Below are positions 14,774 through 23,131 of a DNA stretch of 37,154 nucleotides, piece after piece. The translations under genes and the position numbers were made by a program. Position 1 is the stretch's first letter. Every line of letters begins with the position of its first letter. The notes beneath the pieces were generated by a model, which saw only the letters and a program-made list of their open reading frames with translations, ran no database searches and was not told where the DNA came from. Origin of the DNA: an uncultured Oscillibacter sp. (GTDB taxonomy: Bacteria > Bacillota > Clostridia > Oscillospirales > Oscillospiraceae). The DNA lies in contig CAJUDV010000022.1 of the NCBI GenBank assembly GCA_910585385.1, positions 1 to 37,154 on the forward strand, read 5' to 3'.

Positions 14774-16849
14774 TCAGGTAAAGGAGAGCTGGAATCCCGC
14801 GCCGGGGTCTCCGGCGAAGACCACTCTGCCGCCCTCCGGCAGCTTGGCGGAGGTGTCCGCCCCCACCACGGAGGAGGCGACGACGTTCCAATCCTTGTCG
14901 TACACCCAGAAACCGGCGTCCTTTGGCAGCTGGACCGCCATGGTCTTTCCGGCGGCGCTGTCGCCGATTTTATACCAGCGGGCGTAGCCGTCGGGCTGGA
15001 TGGTGCAGCGGACGCTGCCGCTGCCGGTGGAGAGGGTGGGCACGGCAGATTCTTCCATGTACACGGCGCCGTTGGACTGGAAGACCCACAGCGCGCCCTT
15101 GCCGTCCCGACGGAGCTCCAGGTCGTAGCCGTCCCGGCCCACGTTGCCGGGGATCTGGACGGCGTACTGGGCGTGGGTCTCATCCACAATTTTCAGGGCT
15201 CCCACATAGCCGGGCACGCCCTCCGCAGTGGTGGCCTCCACCTGGGAGGCGGCGGTCAGGGCCAGATAGAGCTGGGAGCTGTACCGCTCGTTCATGGGCA
15301 GGATGTCCATGCCGCCGGCGAAGTCGTTCCAGGCCTTCTGAACCTCCGGAGAGACCTTGTTCTCCGGCAGCTTTACGGCGGCGTAGCTGCTGGTGCCCAT
15401 GCCTCCCAGGCCGGGGAGGACGGTAAAGGCCCGCTGGTAGAGGTAGACCTCCCCGTTGGACTCCTTCACGAATTTCAGGCAGGCCGTTCCGTCTTTGTCC
15501 CGGAAGGTGCCGTCGCTGTGATAGGTAAAGGTCTGGGCGGGGACCTCCATGCCCAGGTAGTTCATGGTCAGGGTGCCGTCGGCGGACACGTCCACCTTGT
15601 ACTGCAGAATAGAGCCGTAGTACCCGGCGTTTTTCAGCAGTTCTTTCGGCATCTTGGCGGGGGAGGCCTCCGGCAGGGTGACGGGGGTCTCGTCCACCTC
15701 CACGCCCTTGGCCTTCAGCGCGGCGATGAGCATTTGGGAGGCGGCCAGCTCGTTATAGGTGGACACGCCGCCGGAGGTCAGCACCGCCGCGGCCATGTTG
15801 TGCTGGGGGATGACCACAAGCCCCGCGTGATAGTACTGGGTGTCGCCGCCCTTCACCAGGGCGGTGATGCCGTTTTGGTGGAAGGGGAACCACTCCACGC
15901 TGTCCCAGCCCAGGCCGTAAGCCAGGGCGTCCGGGGCGTCCTCCTTAGGCCACAGGCCCTTTTTGTACTCCGGCTGGGCCATGGCGTCCAGGGAGGCTCT
16001 GTTCAGCACCCCCGTTCCTGTCAGAGCGGCGCCGAGAATGGCCAGGTCCTCCGCCGTGGCGTAGATGCCGCCGGTGCCTACGGTGCCCAGGCAGTCCGCC
16101 GGCAGGGGCTCCGTGCCGCCGGCCTGGTAAATGGGAGCCCGCTCCGCGTCCCGGGCCAGCATCTGGGCGGGGGAGAGGGTGTCGGTGAGTCCGGCGGGTT
16201 TCAGGAAGATCTCCGCCACATAGTCCATGAAGTCCTGCTTGCTGACGGCCTCCACCACCAGCTCCGCCAGGGTGAAGCCGTCGTTGCAGTAGACGCTGTA
16301 CGCACCGGGGGCGGCTTTCAGGCGCTGGACGGCCAGGCGCTCCAGCAGCTGGTCCGCGGCGGCGGTGCTGGGGTCGCCAAAGAGGAGGCCGCTGCCCATG
16401 GAGGAGCCCATGAGGCCGGAGGAGTGGTTCAGCAGCATCCGCACGGTGATGTCCTTGTACCGCTCATCCGCCATCTTGAACGCCGGCAGATACGTGGTCA
16501 CCGGTTTGTCCAGGTCCAGCCTGCCCTTTTCCGCCAGATGCATGACGGCCATGGCGGTGTAGATCTTGCTGACGGAGCCGATGCCGTAGAGCTGGTCCGC
16601 CTCAGCGGCTTCTGGCGCGCCGCCGGTCTCCTTCGGCGCTTTCAGCGCCCCGCTGCTGACGAACTTTCCGTCCTGCCACACGGCCCAGCTGATCCGGCTG
16701 GCGCCGCCGTAGGTCATGGCGCCCGCCGCGGCCTGCTGGGCCGCGGCCTCGAGGCCGGTCTCCTCCGCCGCCAGGGCGGGGACTGAGAGGCTCAGGCACA
16801 GGACCAGGGCCAGCAGCAGCGCGCCGAGTTTTTGATATGTCCGCTTCAT
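14774..16849 (-). CDS. Secreted serine hydrolase, class C beta-lactamase/DD-peptidase-like
   Basis: 691 residues with a signal peptide (MKRTYQKLGALLLALVLCLS then LSVPALA, cleavage near 28). The N-terminal 370 residues are a beta-lactamase-fold domain: nucleophile in S92-V-S-K95, second motif Y187-C-N189, third motif H341-A-G343. The C-terminal 300 residues are beta-rich and resemble accessory domains of penicillin-binding-protein-like esterases or D-aminopeptidases. It may act on peptidoglycan peptides or other amides or esters; antibiotic hydrolysis cannot be concluded. ATG 16849 has AAAGGA 7 nt upstream and starts the signal peptide. A good promoter flanked by an inverted repeat precedes it. 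Confidence 0.85.
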   Translation of the reverse strand: MKRTYQKLGALLLALVLCLSLSVPALAAEETGLEAAAQQAAAGAMTYGGASRISWAVWQDGKFVSSGALKAPKETGGAPEAAEADQLYGIGSVSKIYTAMAVMHLAEKGRLDLDKPVTTYLPAFKMADERYKDITVRMLLNHSSGLMGSSMGSGLLFGDPSTAAADQLLERLAVQRLKAAPGAYSVYCNDGFTLAELVVEAVSKQDFMDYVAEIFLKPAGLTDTLSPAQMLARDAERAPIYQAGGTEPLPADCLGTVGTGGIYATAEDLAILGAALTGTGVLNRASLDAMAQPEYKKGLWPKEDAPDALAYGLGWDSVEWFPFHQNGITALVKGGDTQYYHAGLVVIPQHNMAAAVLTSGGVSTYNELAASQMLIAALKAKGVEVDETPVTLPEASPAKMPKELLKNAGYYGSILQYKVDVSADGTLTMNYLGMEVPAQTFTYHSDGTFRDKDGTACLKFVKESNGEVYLYQRAFTVLPGLGGMGTSSYAAVKLPENKVSPEVQKAWNDFAGGMDILPMNERYSSQLYLALTAASQVEATTAEGVPGYVGALKIVDETHAQYAVQIPGNVGRDGYDLELRRDGKGALWVFQSNGAVYMEESAVPTLSTGSGSVRCTIQPDGYARWYKIGDSAAGKTMAVQLPKDAGFWVYDKDWNVVASSVVGADTSAKLPEGGRVVFAGDPGAGFQLSFT

Positions 16850-16911
16850 TGTTGTTCCTTTCCCGTCCCGGGAACGCGGGAGAGCCGGGGCGTCTTGAAT
16901 GTTGTACTCAG

Positions 16912-16940
16912 AATACACCTTCCACCAGGGGGAATGTCAA
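16912..16940 (-). promoter_or_regulatory. Promoter of the serine hydrolase gene
   Basis: Minus strand TTGACA (16940-16935), 17 nt, TGTATT (16917-16912). Leader about 55-60 nt. Confidence 0.65.
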
Positions 16941-16961
16941 GAGAATTTTTGTAAAATTCTC
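16941..16961. promoter_or_regulatory. Inverted repeat adjoining the serine hydrolase -35 box
   Basis: GAGAATTTT (16941-16949) and AAAATTCTC (16953-16961) are perfect arms around TGT. Located immediately upstream of the -35 hexamer, it fits an activator or repressor site; the AT-rich arms could also act as an UP element. Confidence 0.5.
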
Positions 16962-16974
16962 TGGCGCGGTTATG

Positions 16975-17003
16975 AAAAAAGGCGGCGCCGTGCCGGCGCC
17001 GCC
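16975..17003 (-). terminator. Intrinsic terminator of the NSS symporter gene
   Basis: On the minus strand GGCGGCGCC / GGCGCCGCC (17003-16995 / 16989-16981) with a 5-nt loop, followed by six T (16980-16975). Confidence 0.85.
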
Positions 17004-17023
17004 CTTCTCTATGGGGGGTTCGA

Positions 17024-18358
17024 CTAAAACGCCACCTTCAAAAACAGCGCCACACAGCAGAGGATCACGGCGCAGGGGACGTAGACAAACCGCCCAACGC
17101 CGTACCACAGCGCGCCGGAGGGACGCCTGGCGCTCCGGTTGATCTCCTCCATCAGCTCTTCCCGCCGCATAATCCAGAACCAGGAGACCGCCCCCAGCGT
17201 GGCCCCGATGGGGATGATATAGATGGATACGATGTCCATCCAGGGGCCCCACTTGAAGATGGGCTCCATATTCAGCCCAATGCCCAGGCAGACGATGCAC
17301 AGAATCGCCAGCACCCAGCGGCGGTTTAATCTGGGGAACCTGTGCAGCAGGGACTCTCCCACCGCCTCGAACATATTTTGAAGGGAGCTGACCCCGGCGA
17401 AGACCATGGCGGTATACAAAATGACGGCGAAGAGCCTGCCCAGGGGGATGTCCTGCAAAATTCTGGGGAGGGTGACAAACAGCAGGGAGGGTCCGGCCCC
17501 CACGTCCAGCCCGTAGGCAAAGCAGGCGGGGATGATCACCAGGGCAGCAACCAGCGCGGCGATGGTGTCAAAGAGGGCGGTCTGCTTGGCCAGGGACACC
17601 ACGTCCTCCTCCGGGCGGAGGTAGGCGCCGTAGACAATCATGCCGCTGCCGGTAATGGACAGGGAGAAGAAGGCCTGTCCCATGGCCCAGATCCACACCA
17701 TGGGGTCCAGCAGCTCCTCCCAGCGGCAGGTGAACATATAGCGGTAGCCCTCGGCCGCGCCGGGGAGGAAGGCCACCCGCACCGCCAGCACGATGAAGAT
17801 GATGAAAAAGAGGGGCATCATCACCTTGTTGCTCCGCTCAATGCTCTTGGCCCCCAGCAGCAGCGTCAGCAGGGTGCCCACCACCACGACGACATGGAAG
17901 GGGACCACGGAGTAGTCCGAGAGGGAGAACCCCTCAAACCAGGCGGCGGTGTCCGCCGTCATAAGGGAGCCGGTGACAGAGGCGTAAAAGGCCTTGAGCA
18001 CATAGGCGATGATGACGGCGTAGCCGATGGCGATGCACATGGAGCCTGCCAGAGGAAGCCAGCCCAGAAGCCCGCCGGCCCCGCCCAGACGCTCCCTCCG
18101 GCTGGCCCAGGCCATGCGGTAGGAGCCCAGGGTGCCGGTGCGGGCCCGGCGGCCCACGGCGTACTCGGCGGAGAGGCCCACCGTGCCGAAGAGCAGGATG
18201 AAGGCCAGGTAGGCGATTAAAAACGCGCCCCCGCCGTTGCTGCCCATCTTGGCGGGAAAGCCCCACACGTTTGCCATGCCCACGGCGGAGCCCACCGCCG
18301 AGAGCACAAAGCCCCAGCTGCTGGTAAACTGCCCGTGTCTCTTTCGTTCCGTACTCAT
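17024..18358 (-). CDS. Sodium-dependent transporter, NSS (SNF) family
   Basis: 444 residues with 11-12 predicted membrane segments, the usual size for bacterial NSS proteins such as LeuT or MhsT. The first helix carries the ion-binding signature (SAVGSAVGMANVWGFPAKMG, then SNGGGAF). These proteins take up amino acids or related amines with Na+. The substrate cannot be fixed from sequence. The frame is open from 18442; ATG 18358 (MSTERKRHGQF) has AGGA 8 nt upstream and a normal short cytoplasmic N-terminus. It stands alone between its own promoter and terminator, divergent from the two-component system. Confidence 0.88.
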   Translation of the reverse strand: MSTERKRHGQFTSSWGFVLSAVGSAVGMANVWGFPAKMGSNGGGAFLIAYLAFILLFGTVGLSAEYAVGRRARTGTLGSYRMAWASRRERLGGAGGLLGWLPLAGSMCIAIGYAVIIAYVLKAFYASVTGSLMTADTAAWFEGFSLSDYSVVPFHVVVVVGTLLTLLLGAKSIERSNKVMMPLFFIIFIVLAVRVAFLPGAAEGYRYMFTCRWEELLDPMVWIWAMGQAFFSLSITGSGMIVYGAYLRPEEDVVSLAKQTALFDTIAALVAALVIIPACFAYGLDVGAGPSLLFVTLPRILQDIPLGRLFAVILYTAMVFAGVSSLQNMFEAVGESLLHRFPRLNRRWVLAILCIVCLGIGLNMEPIFKWGPWMDIVSIYIIPIGATLGAVSWFWIMRREELMEEINRSARRPSGALWYGVGRFVYVPCAVILCCVALFLKVAF

Positions 18359-18458
18359 GAATGGTATCCTCATCTTCCCCCGCGGCGCGGTATTTTTTTG
18401 AGACTGCACAGAAGAAAGCGGTGTGGGGCCGCCGGGGCCCATATCGCCGCTTTAAATC

Positions 18459-18487
18459 AGTATAGCATAAATATTCTGCCCCGTCCA
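18459..18487 (-). promoter_or_regulatory. Promoter of the NSS symporter gene
   Basis: Minus strand TGGACG (18487-18482), 17 nt, TATACT (18464-18459). The leader of about 95 nt can fold into a hairpin closed by AAAGCGG/CCGCTTT (about 18453-18447 and 18411-18417) with an inner GGGCC/GGCCC helix, without a T run. Confidence 0.6.
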
Positions 18488-18614
18488 GCCGGTTTTCTAA
18501 AATGTGGCAATACAAAAAATGAGCGCGCGGGATGGACAAACCGGAGCGCCCGCGGTAAAGTAGGGATATGGCCTGGGGCGGGAGAGGGTCCCCGCGGCAA
18601 ACGCCCGCCAAAAA

Positions 18615-18671
18615 TCGTAAGAAATTCGTAAGATTTTTATCAACTGATTTGTAAGAATTCCCTGCTACGAT
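18615..18671 (+). promoter_or_regulatory. Direct repeats and promoter of the two-component operon
   Basis: Three heptamers lie on the same face of the helix: TCGTAAG at 18615-18621 and 18626-18632 (11 bp apart) and TTGTAAG at 18649-18655 (23 bp further). The -10 is probably TACGAT (18666-18671) with a poor -35 (ACTGAT, 18643-18648). Tandem 11-bp repeats are the usual target of OmpR-family dimers, so autoregulation by the adjacent response regulator is likely. Confidence 0.55.
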
Positions 18672-18699
18672 ACACCTAGCTCAAAGGGAGGTTCACCCC

Positions 18700-19404
18700 A
18701 TGAAGGAATGCATCCTGGTCGTTGACGACGACCCCGAGATTGTAAACGCCATCGCCATCACCCTGGAGCGGGAGGGCTACCGGGTCCTCAGGGCCTACAA
18801 CGGCATGGAGGCCCTGGACCTGTGCCTGAACCCCGAGGTCCGCCTGATGATCATCGACGTGATGATGCCCAGGCTGGACGGCCTCTCCGCCCTGATCCGC
18901 GTCCGGGAGCGGCGGAACCTGCCGGTCATCGTCCTCTCCGCCAAGAGCGAGGATACGGACAAGATCTTAGGCCTCTCCATGGGGGCGGACGACTACGTCA
19001 CCAAGCCCTACAACCCACAGGAGCTGGTTGCCCGGGTCCGGAGCCAGCTGCGGCGCTACACCATGCTGGGGGACATCCACACGGCGCGGCGGGAGGGCCT
19101 GCTGGTCAACGGGCGGCTGACCTACGACACGTCGGAGCGGGTGCTCCGGGCCGACGGGGACGTGGTAAAGCTCACCGCCACGGAGACAAAGATCGTGGAC
19201 CTGCTGTTCCGGAACCTGGGACGGGTGTTCCCGGCGGAGGAGCTGTACCGGAGGGTCTGGAATGAGGAGGGCTACGCCTGCGAGAACACGGTGATGGTCC
19301 ACATCCGGCGCATCCGGGAGAAGGTGGAGCTGAATCCCAAAGAGCCAGACTATATTAAGGTGGTGTGGGGAATTGGATACAAAATGGAACGGCACGGAGC
19401 CTGA
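18700..19404 (+). CDS. OmpR-family response regulator
   Basis: 234 residues. The receiver domain (1-120) has the acidic pair VVDDD (about 7-11), phosphoacceptor Asp53 in MIIDVMMP, Ser/Thr in VLSAKS and Lys in VTKPY. The C-terminal winged helix (about 130-230) has LTATETKIVDLLFRNLGRVF and the wing IKVVWGIGYKME. It binds DNA as a dimer after phosphorylation by the kinase encoded next. GGGAGG precedes ATG 18700. Its stop overlaps or nearly abuts the kinase start. Target genes beyond its own promoter are unknown; it resembles the VanR/PhoP group in general organisation only. Confidence 0.92.
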   Translation: MKECILVVDDDPEIVNAIAITLEREGYRVLRAYNGMEALDLCLNPEVRLMIIDVMMPRLDGLSALIRVRERRNLPVIVLSAKSEDTDKILGLSMGADDYVTKPYNPQELVARVRSQLRRYTMLGDIHTARREGLLVNGRLTYDTSERVLRADGDVVKLTATETKIVDLLFRNLGRVFPAEELYRRVWNEEGYACENTVMVHIRRIREKVELNPKEPDYIKVVWGIGYKMERHGA

Positions 19405-19429
19405 GAACGGCGGGGAGACGGAGTACTTT

Positions 19430-21751
19430 GTGGCCGCTCAGGTCCGGGAGACAATGGAGCCGGAGGCGGAGGGGGAGGCGGAAGCCGCCCCGAACCGGCG
19501 GGCACAGGCGGCCAAGGCGGCAATCGGCTTCCTCGCCTTCGTCATAGGCGTCTCGTTGACCCTGGGGAGCCTGGGGGCCATGGCGGAGCGGCTGGTGATG
19601 CAGCGGGGGGCACTGCCGGACTGGTCCGGAGACTGGCAGGACACCCAGGAATTCCGGGATGAGGTCTCCACCTATCTGCTGGAATTTCTCTCCCTGGGGG
19701 CCTCGGGGACCACAGGAAACGCGTGGTACAACACAGCGGCGGACACAGGCGGCTGGCGGCAGCAGTACACCGAGGTCGTGGTGTCGGGTACTCTGGAGGA
19801 AATTCACCCGGCGGAAGCTGCGACGGATGCTGAGGACGCGGAGCCAGCGGACGCTTACCGGGCGGGAGATAAAAACGTCCTCTACCTGATCATGAAGGAC
19901 GGCCGCATCCGGTACAAGAACATCACGGAAAACTCCCCGCGGCAGTTTCAGAACCGGAGCTTTGAGGGATATAATTTCTACCTGATCTACGAGGACGGAA
20001 AAGCCTCCATTTTCAAAGACGGCGCGGAGCTGAACGTCTATGGGGACGGCGTCTATGTCTCCGGGCAGTCGCCGTGGTTTGTCCCCGGCTATGAAAATCT
20101 CCAGGCGGGGGACTGGCTGGACGGCGTCACCGTCTACATGGCCGTCCGGGAGGAGCCCGTCCGCTACTGGTTCCAGGGTTCCGGCGGGGAACAGTATTCC
20201 TACGGCCGGATGTACAACTTGGCCCAGTGGGCCCGGGAGGCCCGGACCTTCTATCTCCGGCAGTTTGTCCTGCTGGGCCTGGGCGCTCTGTGGCTGTGCG
20301 TGTGGCTGGCGTTCCGAAGGGAAAAGAAGCTGGCGGACGCCAAAATCGCCGCCTGGACCGGCCATATCTGGACGGAGGTCTGGGTGCTGCTGGCGCTGAT
20401 TCCCCTGGGGTGGCTGTTTGTCACCCGCGGCTGGGGCGAGCTGTACTGGGCCTGCCGGGAGATGTGGTGGAGCTATGAATCCCTACCTTTGAGACAGCTG
20501 GCCTACGGCCTGCTGAGCTTTGTGCTCTCCGGCTTTCCGGCCCTGCTGGCTCTGGGGTGGGTTTTGTGGCTTGCGTGGAACAACCGGCGGTACAATCCCA
20601 GGGAGCGGCGGCGGAGCCTGCTGGGGCCGTTGTTCCGGAGGCTGAAAAAGCTCCTACGTGAACTCCGTATGAAGGATCTGGAGCGGCCGGTGGAAAAGAG
20701 GCTGAACCGGGACAACGGACTTGTTCTGGCGCTGCTCCTGCTGGGCTTTACGTGTTCGCTGTTCGCGGCGGCTGTGGCGCTGGAGCTCATGATGAGGCGC
20801 TACTGGTCAGTGGGGGAGTGGCTCCTGCTCCTGGCGGGCTGTGTGGTGGAGGGCGCCCTGATTCTCTCCATCGTCCGCACCTTCCGGCACCGCCGTCTGC
20901 CGCAGGACCTGGGGCGGCTCCACCGGCAGATCGAATCCATCCGCGCCGGGGACCTCTCAAAGCCCCTGGACCTTCCGGAGGACGCGGACCTGCGCAAAAC
21001 GGCGGAGGCTCTCAACGACATCCAATCGGGCATGAAGTCCGCCCTGGAGGAGCAGACCCGCAGCGAACGGATGAAGGTGGAGCTGATCTCCAACGTCTCC
21101 CACGACTTAAAGACCCCCCTGACCTCCATCCTCTCCTATGCGGAGCTGCTGCGGCAGGAGGAGCTGCCCCCGGCGGCGGCGGACTACGCCCGGATCATCG
21201 GTGAGAAGGCCCGGCGGCTGGGGACCATGGTGCAGGATGTGTTCGAGGTCAGCAAGGCGGCGGCGGACCAGCTGCCGGTGACCATAGAGCGGCTGGACCT
21301 GGCCAAGCTTCTGCGGCAGACCCTGGCGGACCAGGACGACTCCATCCAGAAGAGCGGCCTCACCTTCAAGGTGGACCTCCCTCCGGAGCCGGTGATGATC
21401 GACGCCGACGGCAGGCGGCTGTACCGGGTGTTCCAGAATCTTCTGGACAACGCCCTGCGCTACGCCCTGCCGGGCAGCCGGGTGTACCTGACGCTGAAAG
21501 CGGCGGAGGGGCAGGCGGAGACGAGCGTCCGCAATACCAGCCGGGACGAGCTGCCGGAGGGCGTGGACTTCACCGCCCGGTTCGTCCGGGGGGACGGGAG
21601 CCGCACCGACGGCGGCAGCGGCCTGGGGCTCAGCATCGTCAGCTCCTTCACCGAGGCCTGCGGCGGCGCGTTCCGGGTGGAGACCGTGGCGGACCTGTTT
21701 ACCGCCGTGGTGACCTTCCCCCTGGCGGAGACAGAACAGGAGGCGGAGTGA
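19430..21751 (+). CDS. Multi-pass membrane sensor histidine kinase
   Basis: 773 residues from GTG 19430 (GGAGACGGAG just upstream, 6-7 nt spacing); a longer form from TTG 19373 overlapping the regulator is possible. One membrane segment (about 31-52) is followed by an extracytoplasmic domain of about 220 residues, then five further membrane segments (about 273-294, 315-331, 357-383, 430-454, 463-484), a HAMP-like linker, and the kinase core: H-box NVSHDLKTPLTSIL with His near 558, N-box NLLDNALRYA near 670 and G-box GSGLGLSIV near 730. Five helices after the sensor domain are unusual and might sense or transport within the membrane. The stop overlaps the next gene as TGATG. The signal is unknown. 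Confidence 0.87.
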   Translation: MAAQVRETMEPEAEGEAEAAPNRRAQAAKAAIGFLAFVIGVSLTLGSLGAMAERLVMQRGALPDWSGDWQDTQEFRDEVSTYLLEFLSLGASGTTGNAWYNTAADTGGWRQQYTEVVVSGTLEEIHPAEAATDAEDAEPADAYRAGDKNVLYLIMKDGRIRYKNITENSPRQFQNRSFEGYNFYLIYEDGKASIFKDGAELNVYGDGVYVSGQSPWFVPGYENLQAGDWLDGVTVYMAVREEPVRYWFQGSGGEQYSYGRMYNLAQWAREARTFYLRQFVLLGLGALWLCVWLAFRREKKLADAKIAAWTGHIWTEVWVLLALIPLGWLFVTRGWGELYWACREMWWSYESLPLRQLAYGLLSFVLSGFPALLALGWVLWLAWNNRRYNPRERRRSLLGPLFRRLKKLLRELRMKDLERPVEKRLNRDNGLVLALLLLGFTCSLFAAAVALELMMRRYWSVGEWLLLLAGCVVEGALILSIVRTFRHRRLPQDLGRLHRQIESIRAGDLSKPLDLPEDADLRKTAEALNDIQSGMKSALEEQTRSERMKVELISNVSHDLKTPLTSILSYAELLRQEELPPAAADYARIIGEKARRLGTMVQDVFEVSKAAADQLPVTIERLDLAKLLRQTLADQDDSIQKSGLTFKVDLPPEPVMIDADGRRLYRVFQNLLDNALRYALPGSRVYLTLKAAEGQAETSVRNTSRDELPEGVDFTARFVRGDGSRTDGGSGLGLSIVSSFTEACGGAFRVETVADLFTAVVTFPLAETEQEAE

Positions 21752-22488
21752 TGAAAAAGAAAATCGGTATCCTTGGGGCGCTGCTGGCGCTTCTGGCCCT
21801 GGCGGGCTGCGGCCGCGTCACCGTCACGGTGGAAACCGCCCCGCTGGCGGCGGAGGGCGGGACCACCGCCCATATGGAGGACCCCCTTCCACCCTCCTAT
21901 GACGTCTATGAGACCTTCGGCCTGGAGTACGATGACCAGGAGGACGTCCTGTACTTCGGCGGGAAGCGGGTGCGGTACTTCTTCGACGGTGTGGACACCG
22001 GAACCGGCGGCCAGATCAGCCGGGTGGAGCACATCGACCCGGCGGGAACCGTGGACGTCCACACGGTCCGGGAGACCGTGGACAACGGCGACGGCAGCGT
22101 GGACCCCTTCGGCCCCCTGACGGGGCTGGAGGCGGACGGTCAGGCCGAATTTGACGCCCGGGACATCGGTGCCCTGCTCCATCCCTCTATGGAGGCCACC
22201 GCCGACTGCTCCCAGACCTCCGGCATACCGGGGAAGTCCTTTGCAGAGCTCTTTGCGGCCTACCGGGACTTCGGCGTGGAATTCGTAGAGTCCCCTGAGG
22301 GCTCCGGCAGAGGGAACGTCTACTACCTGGGGGAGCTGGCGGACAGCTTTGCCGACGTCACCCCCGGCGGCGGAACCTTCGTGTTCCACTCCCGGGACCG
22401 GGGAACCTGCAATCTGCAGACGGTCTACGACGGAACGGGAGCCCTCACCGGCGTGGAGCGGCTCACCGGCGAGACCGGACGGGGATAG
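21751..22488 (+). CDS. Lipoprotein co-transcribed with the two-component system
   Basis: 245 residues. MKKKIGILGALLALLALAGC has a lipobox with Cys20, so it is probably a surface lipoprotein. The central part (YDVYETFGLEYDDQEDVLYF then GGKRVRYFFDG) resembles short proteins found near M56/BlaR1-type sensors and two-component systems in Clostridia; I know no function for them. ATG 21751 overlaps the kinase stop by one base, with AGGAGG 9-10 nt upstream, so its product may modulate or report on the kinase. That role is inference. Confidence 0.78.
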   Translation: MKKKIGILGALLALLALAGCGRVTVTVETAPLAAEGGTTAHMEDPLPPSYDVYETFGLEYDDQEDVLYFGGKRVRYFFDGVDTGTGGQISRVEHIDPAGTVDVHTVRETVDNGDGSVDPFGPLTGLEADGQAEFDARDIGALLHPSMEATADCSQTSGIPGKSFAELFAAYRDFGVEFVESPEGSGRGNVYYLGELADSFADVTPGGGTFVFHSRDRGTCNLQTVYDGTGALTGVERLTGETGRG

Positions 22489-22531
22489 AGAGAGCCCCCG
22501 GAGAGGCCGCCGGTCTGTGCTCGAAAAAGAT

Positions 22532-22568
22532 TAAGGCCCCCGGCGGATTTCTTCCGCCGGGGGCCTTA
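22532..22568. terminator. Hairpin between the lipoprotein gene and the rpsR end
   Basis: Perfect 16-bp stem (22532-22547 / 22553-22568; AAGGCCCCCGGCGGA / TCCGCCGGGGGCCTT), 5-nt loop. The plus strand has little T after it; the minus strand has a T-rich run just beyond. It may end transcripts from both sides. Confidence 0.7.
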
Positions 22569-22720
22569 TGGATTCCTGCAATTCACCGAAATTCTTGTGC
22601 GGGTCCGCCCCCTGCGGCTCCTTTCGCCGTTGGGGATTCCGCCGTGGACCGGACAGGGCCCCATGGGACCGCAAAAGACATCGGGGCGGCGCTGTCAATC
22701 GGTGTTTTACCAATTATTTA

Positions 22721-22790
22721 CCCTCTGACGCGGGACTTCGGGTTTCCCGTGTCAGAGGGTGTCATTTGTTTTCGTGGGGGCTGGCCCCCA
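22721..22790. other. Two hairpins downstream of rpsR
   Basis: The 326 bases between the lipoprotein stop and rpsR hold no supportable gene. Besides the 22532-22568 hairpin there is a 15-bp stem CCCTCTGACGCGGGA (22721-22735) / TCCCGTGTCAGAGGG (22745-22759, one G-T pair) and a 16-nt palindrome TGGGGGC-TG-GCCCCCA (22775-22790). Neither has a T tract on either strand, so they are more likely mRNA 3' structures than terminators. Confidence 0.55.
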
Positions 22791-22814
22791 ATGGGCGGAC
22801 GCCCGCCTCATTCC

Positions 22815-23066
22815 TTAGTCGGTGACGTAGGGCAGCAGAGCGATCTGACGGGCCCGCTTGATGGCCTCAGTCAGCTGGCGCTGGTGCATGGCGCAGGTGC
22901 CGGTAGTCCTGCGGGGCAGGATTTTGGCGCGCTCGGAAGTAAACCGGCGCAGCTTGGCGGCATCCTTGTAATCGATGCTCTCGCACTTCTCAGCGCAGAA
23001 CTGGCAGACCTTGCGGCGCTTGCCCCGCATGGGGCGGGCGGGTCTCGCTTCACGATCGAAAGCCAT
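22815..23066 (-). CDS. rpsR: 30S ribosomal protein S18
   Basis: 83 residues, standard length. The zinc-type cysteine form is present: CQFCAEK near 21-27 and a later Cys in GTCAMHQRQL. The core DYKDAAKLRRFTSERAKILP and the C-terminal basic helix are typical. S18 binds the platform of the small subunit as a partner of S6. AAGGAGG lies upstream of ATG 23066. Last gene of the rpsF-ssb-rpsR operon. Confidence 0.96.
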   Translation of the reverse strand: MAFDREARPARPMRGKRRKVCQFCAEKCESIDYKDAAKLRRFTSERAKILPRRTTGTCAMHQRQLTEAIKRARQIALLPYVTD

Positions 23067-23131
23067 AATGCTTCCTCCTTATTTCATAGTGGACGGTTTC
23101 CGCTCCGGAGCCGTCCGGGCGGAAGACCGTG

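Noticed and set aside
14678..16786. Plus-strand open frame of 702 codons opposite the serine hydrolase
   Set aside because: Antisense shadow of a gene with signal peptide and all three active-site motifs.
17342..18220. Plus-strand open frame opposite the NSS symporter
   Set aside because: Antisense shadow; the translation is Gly/His/Gln-rich without domains.
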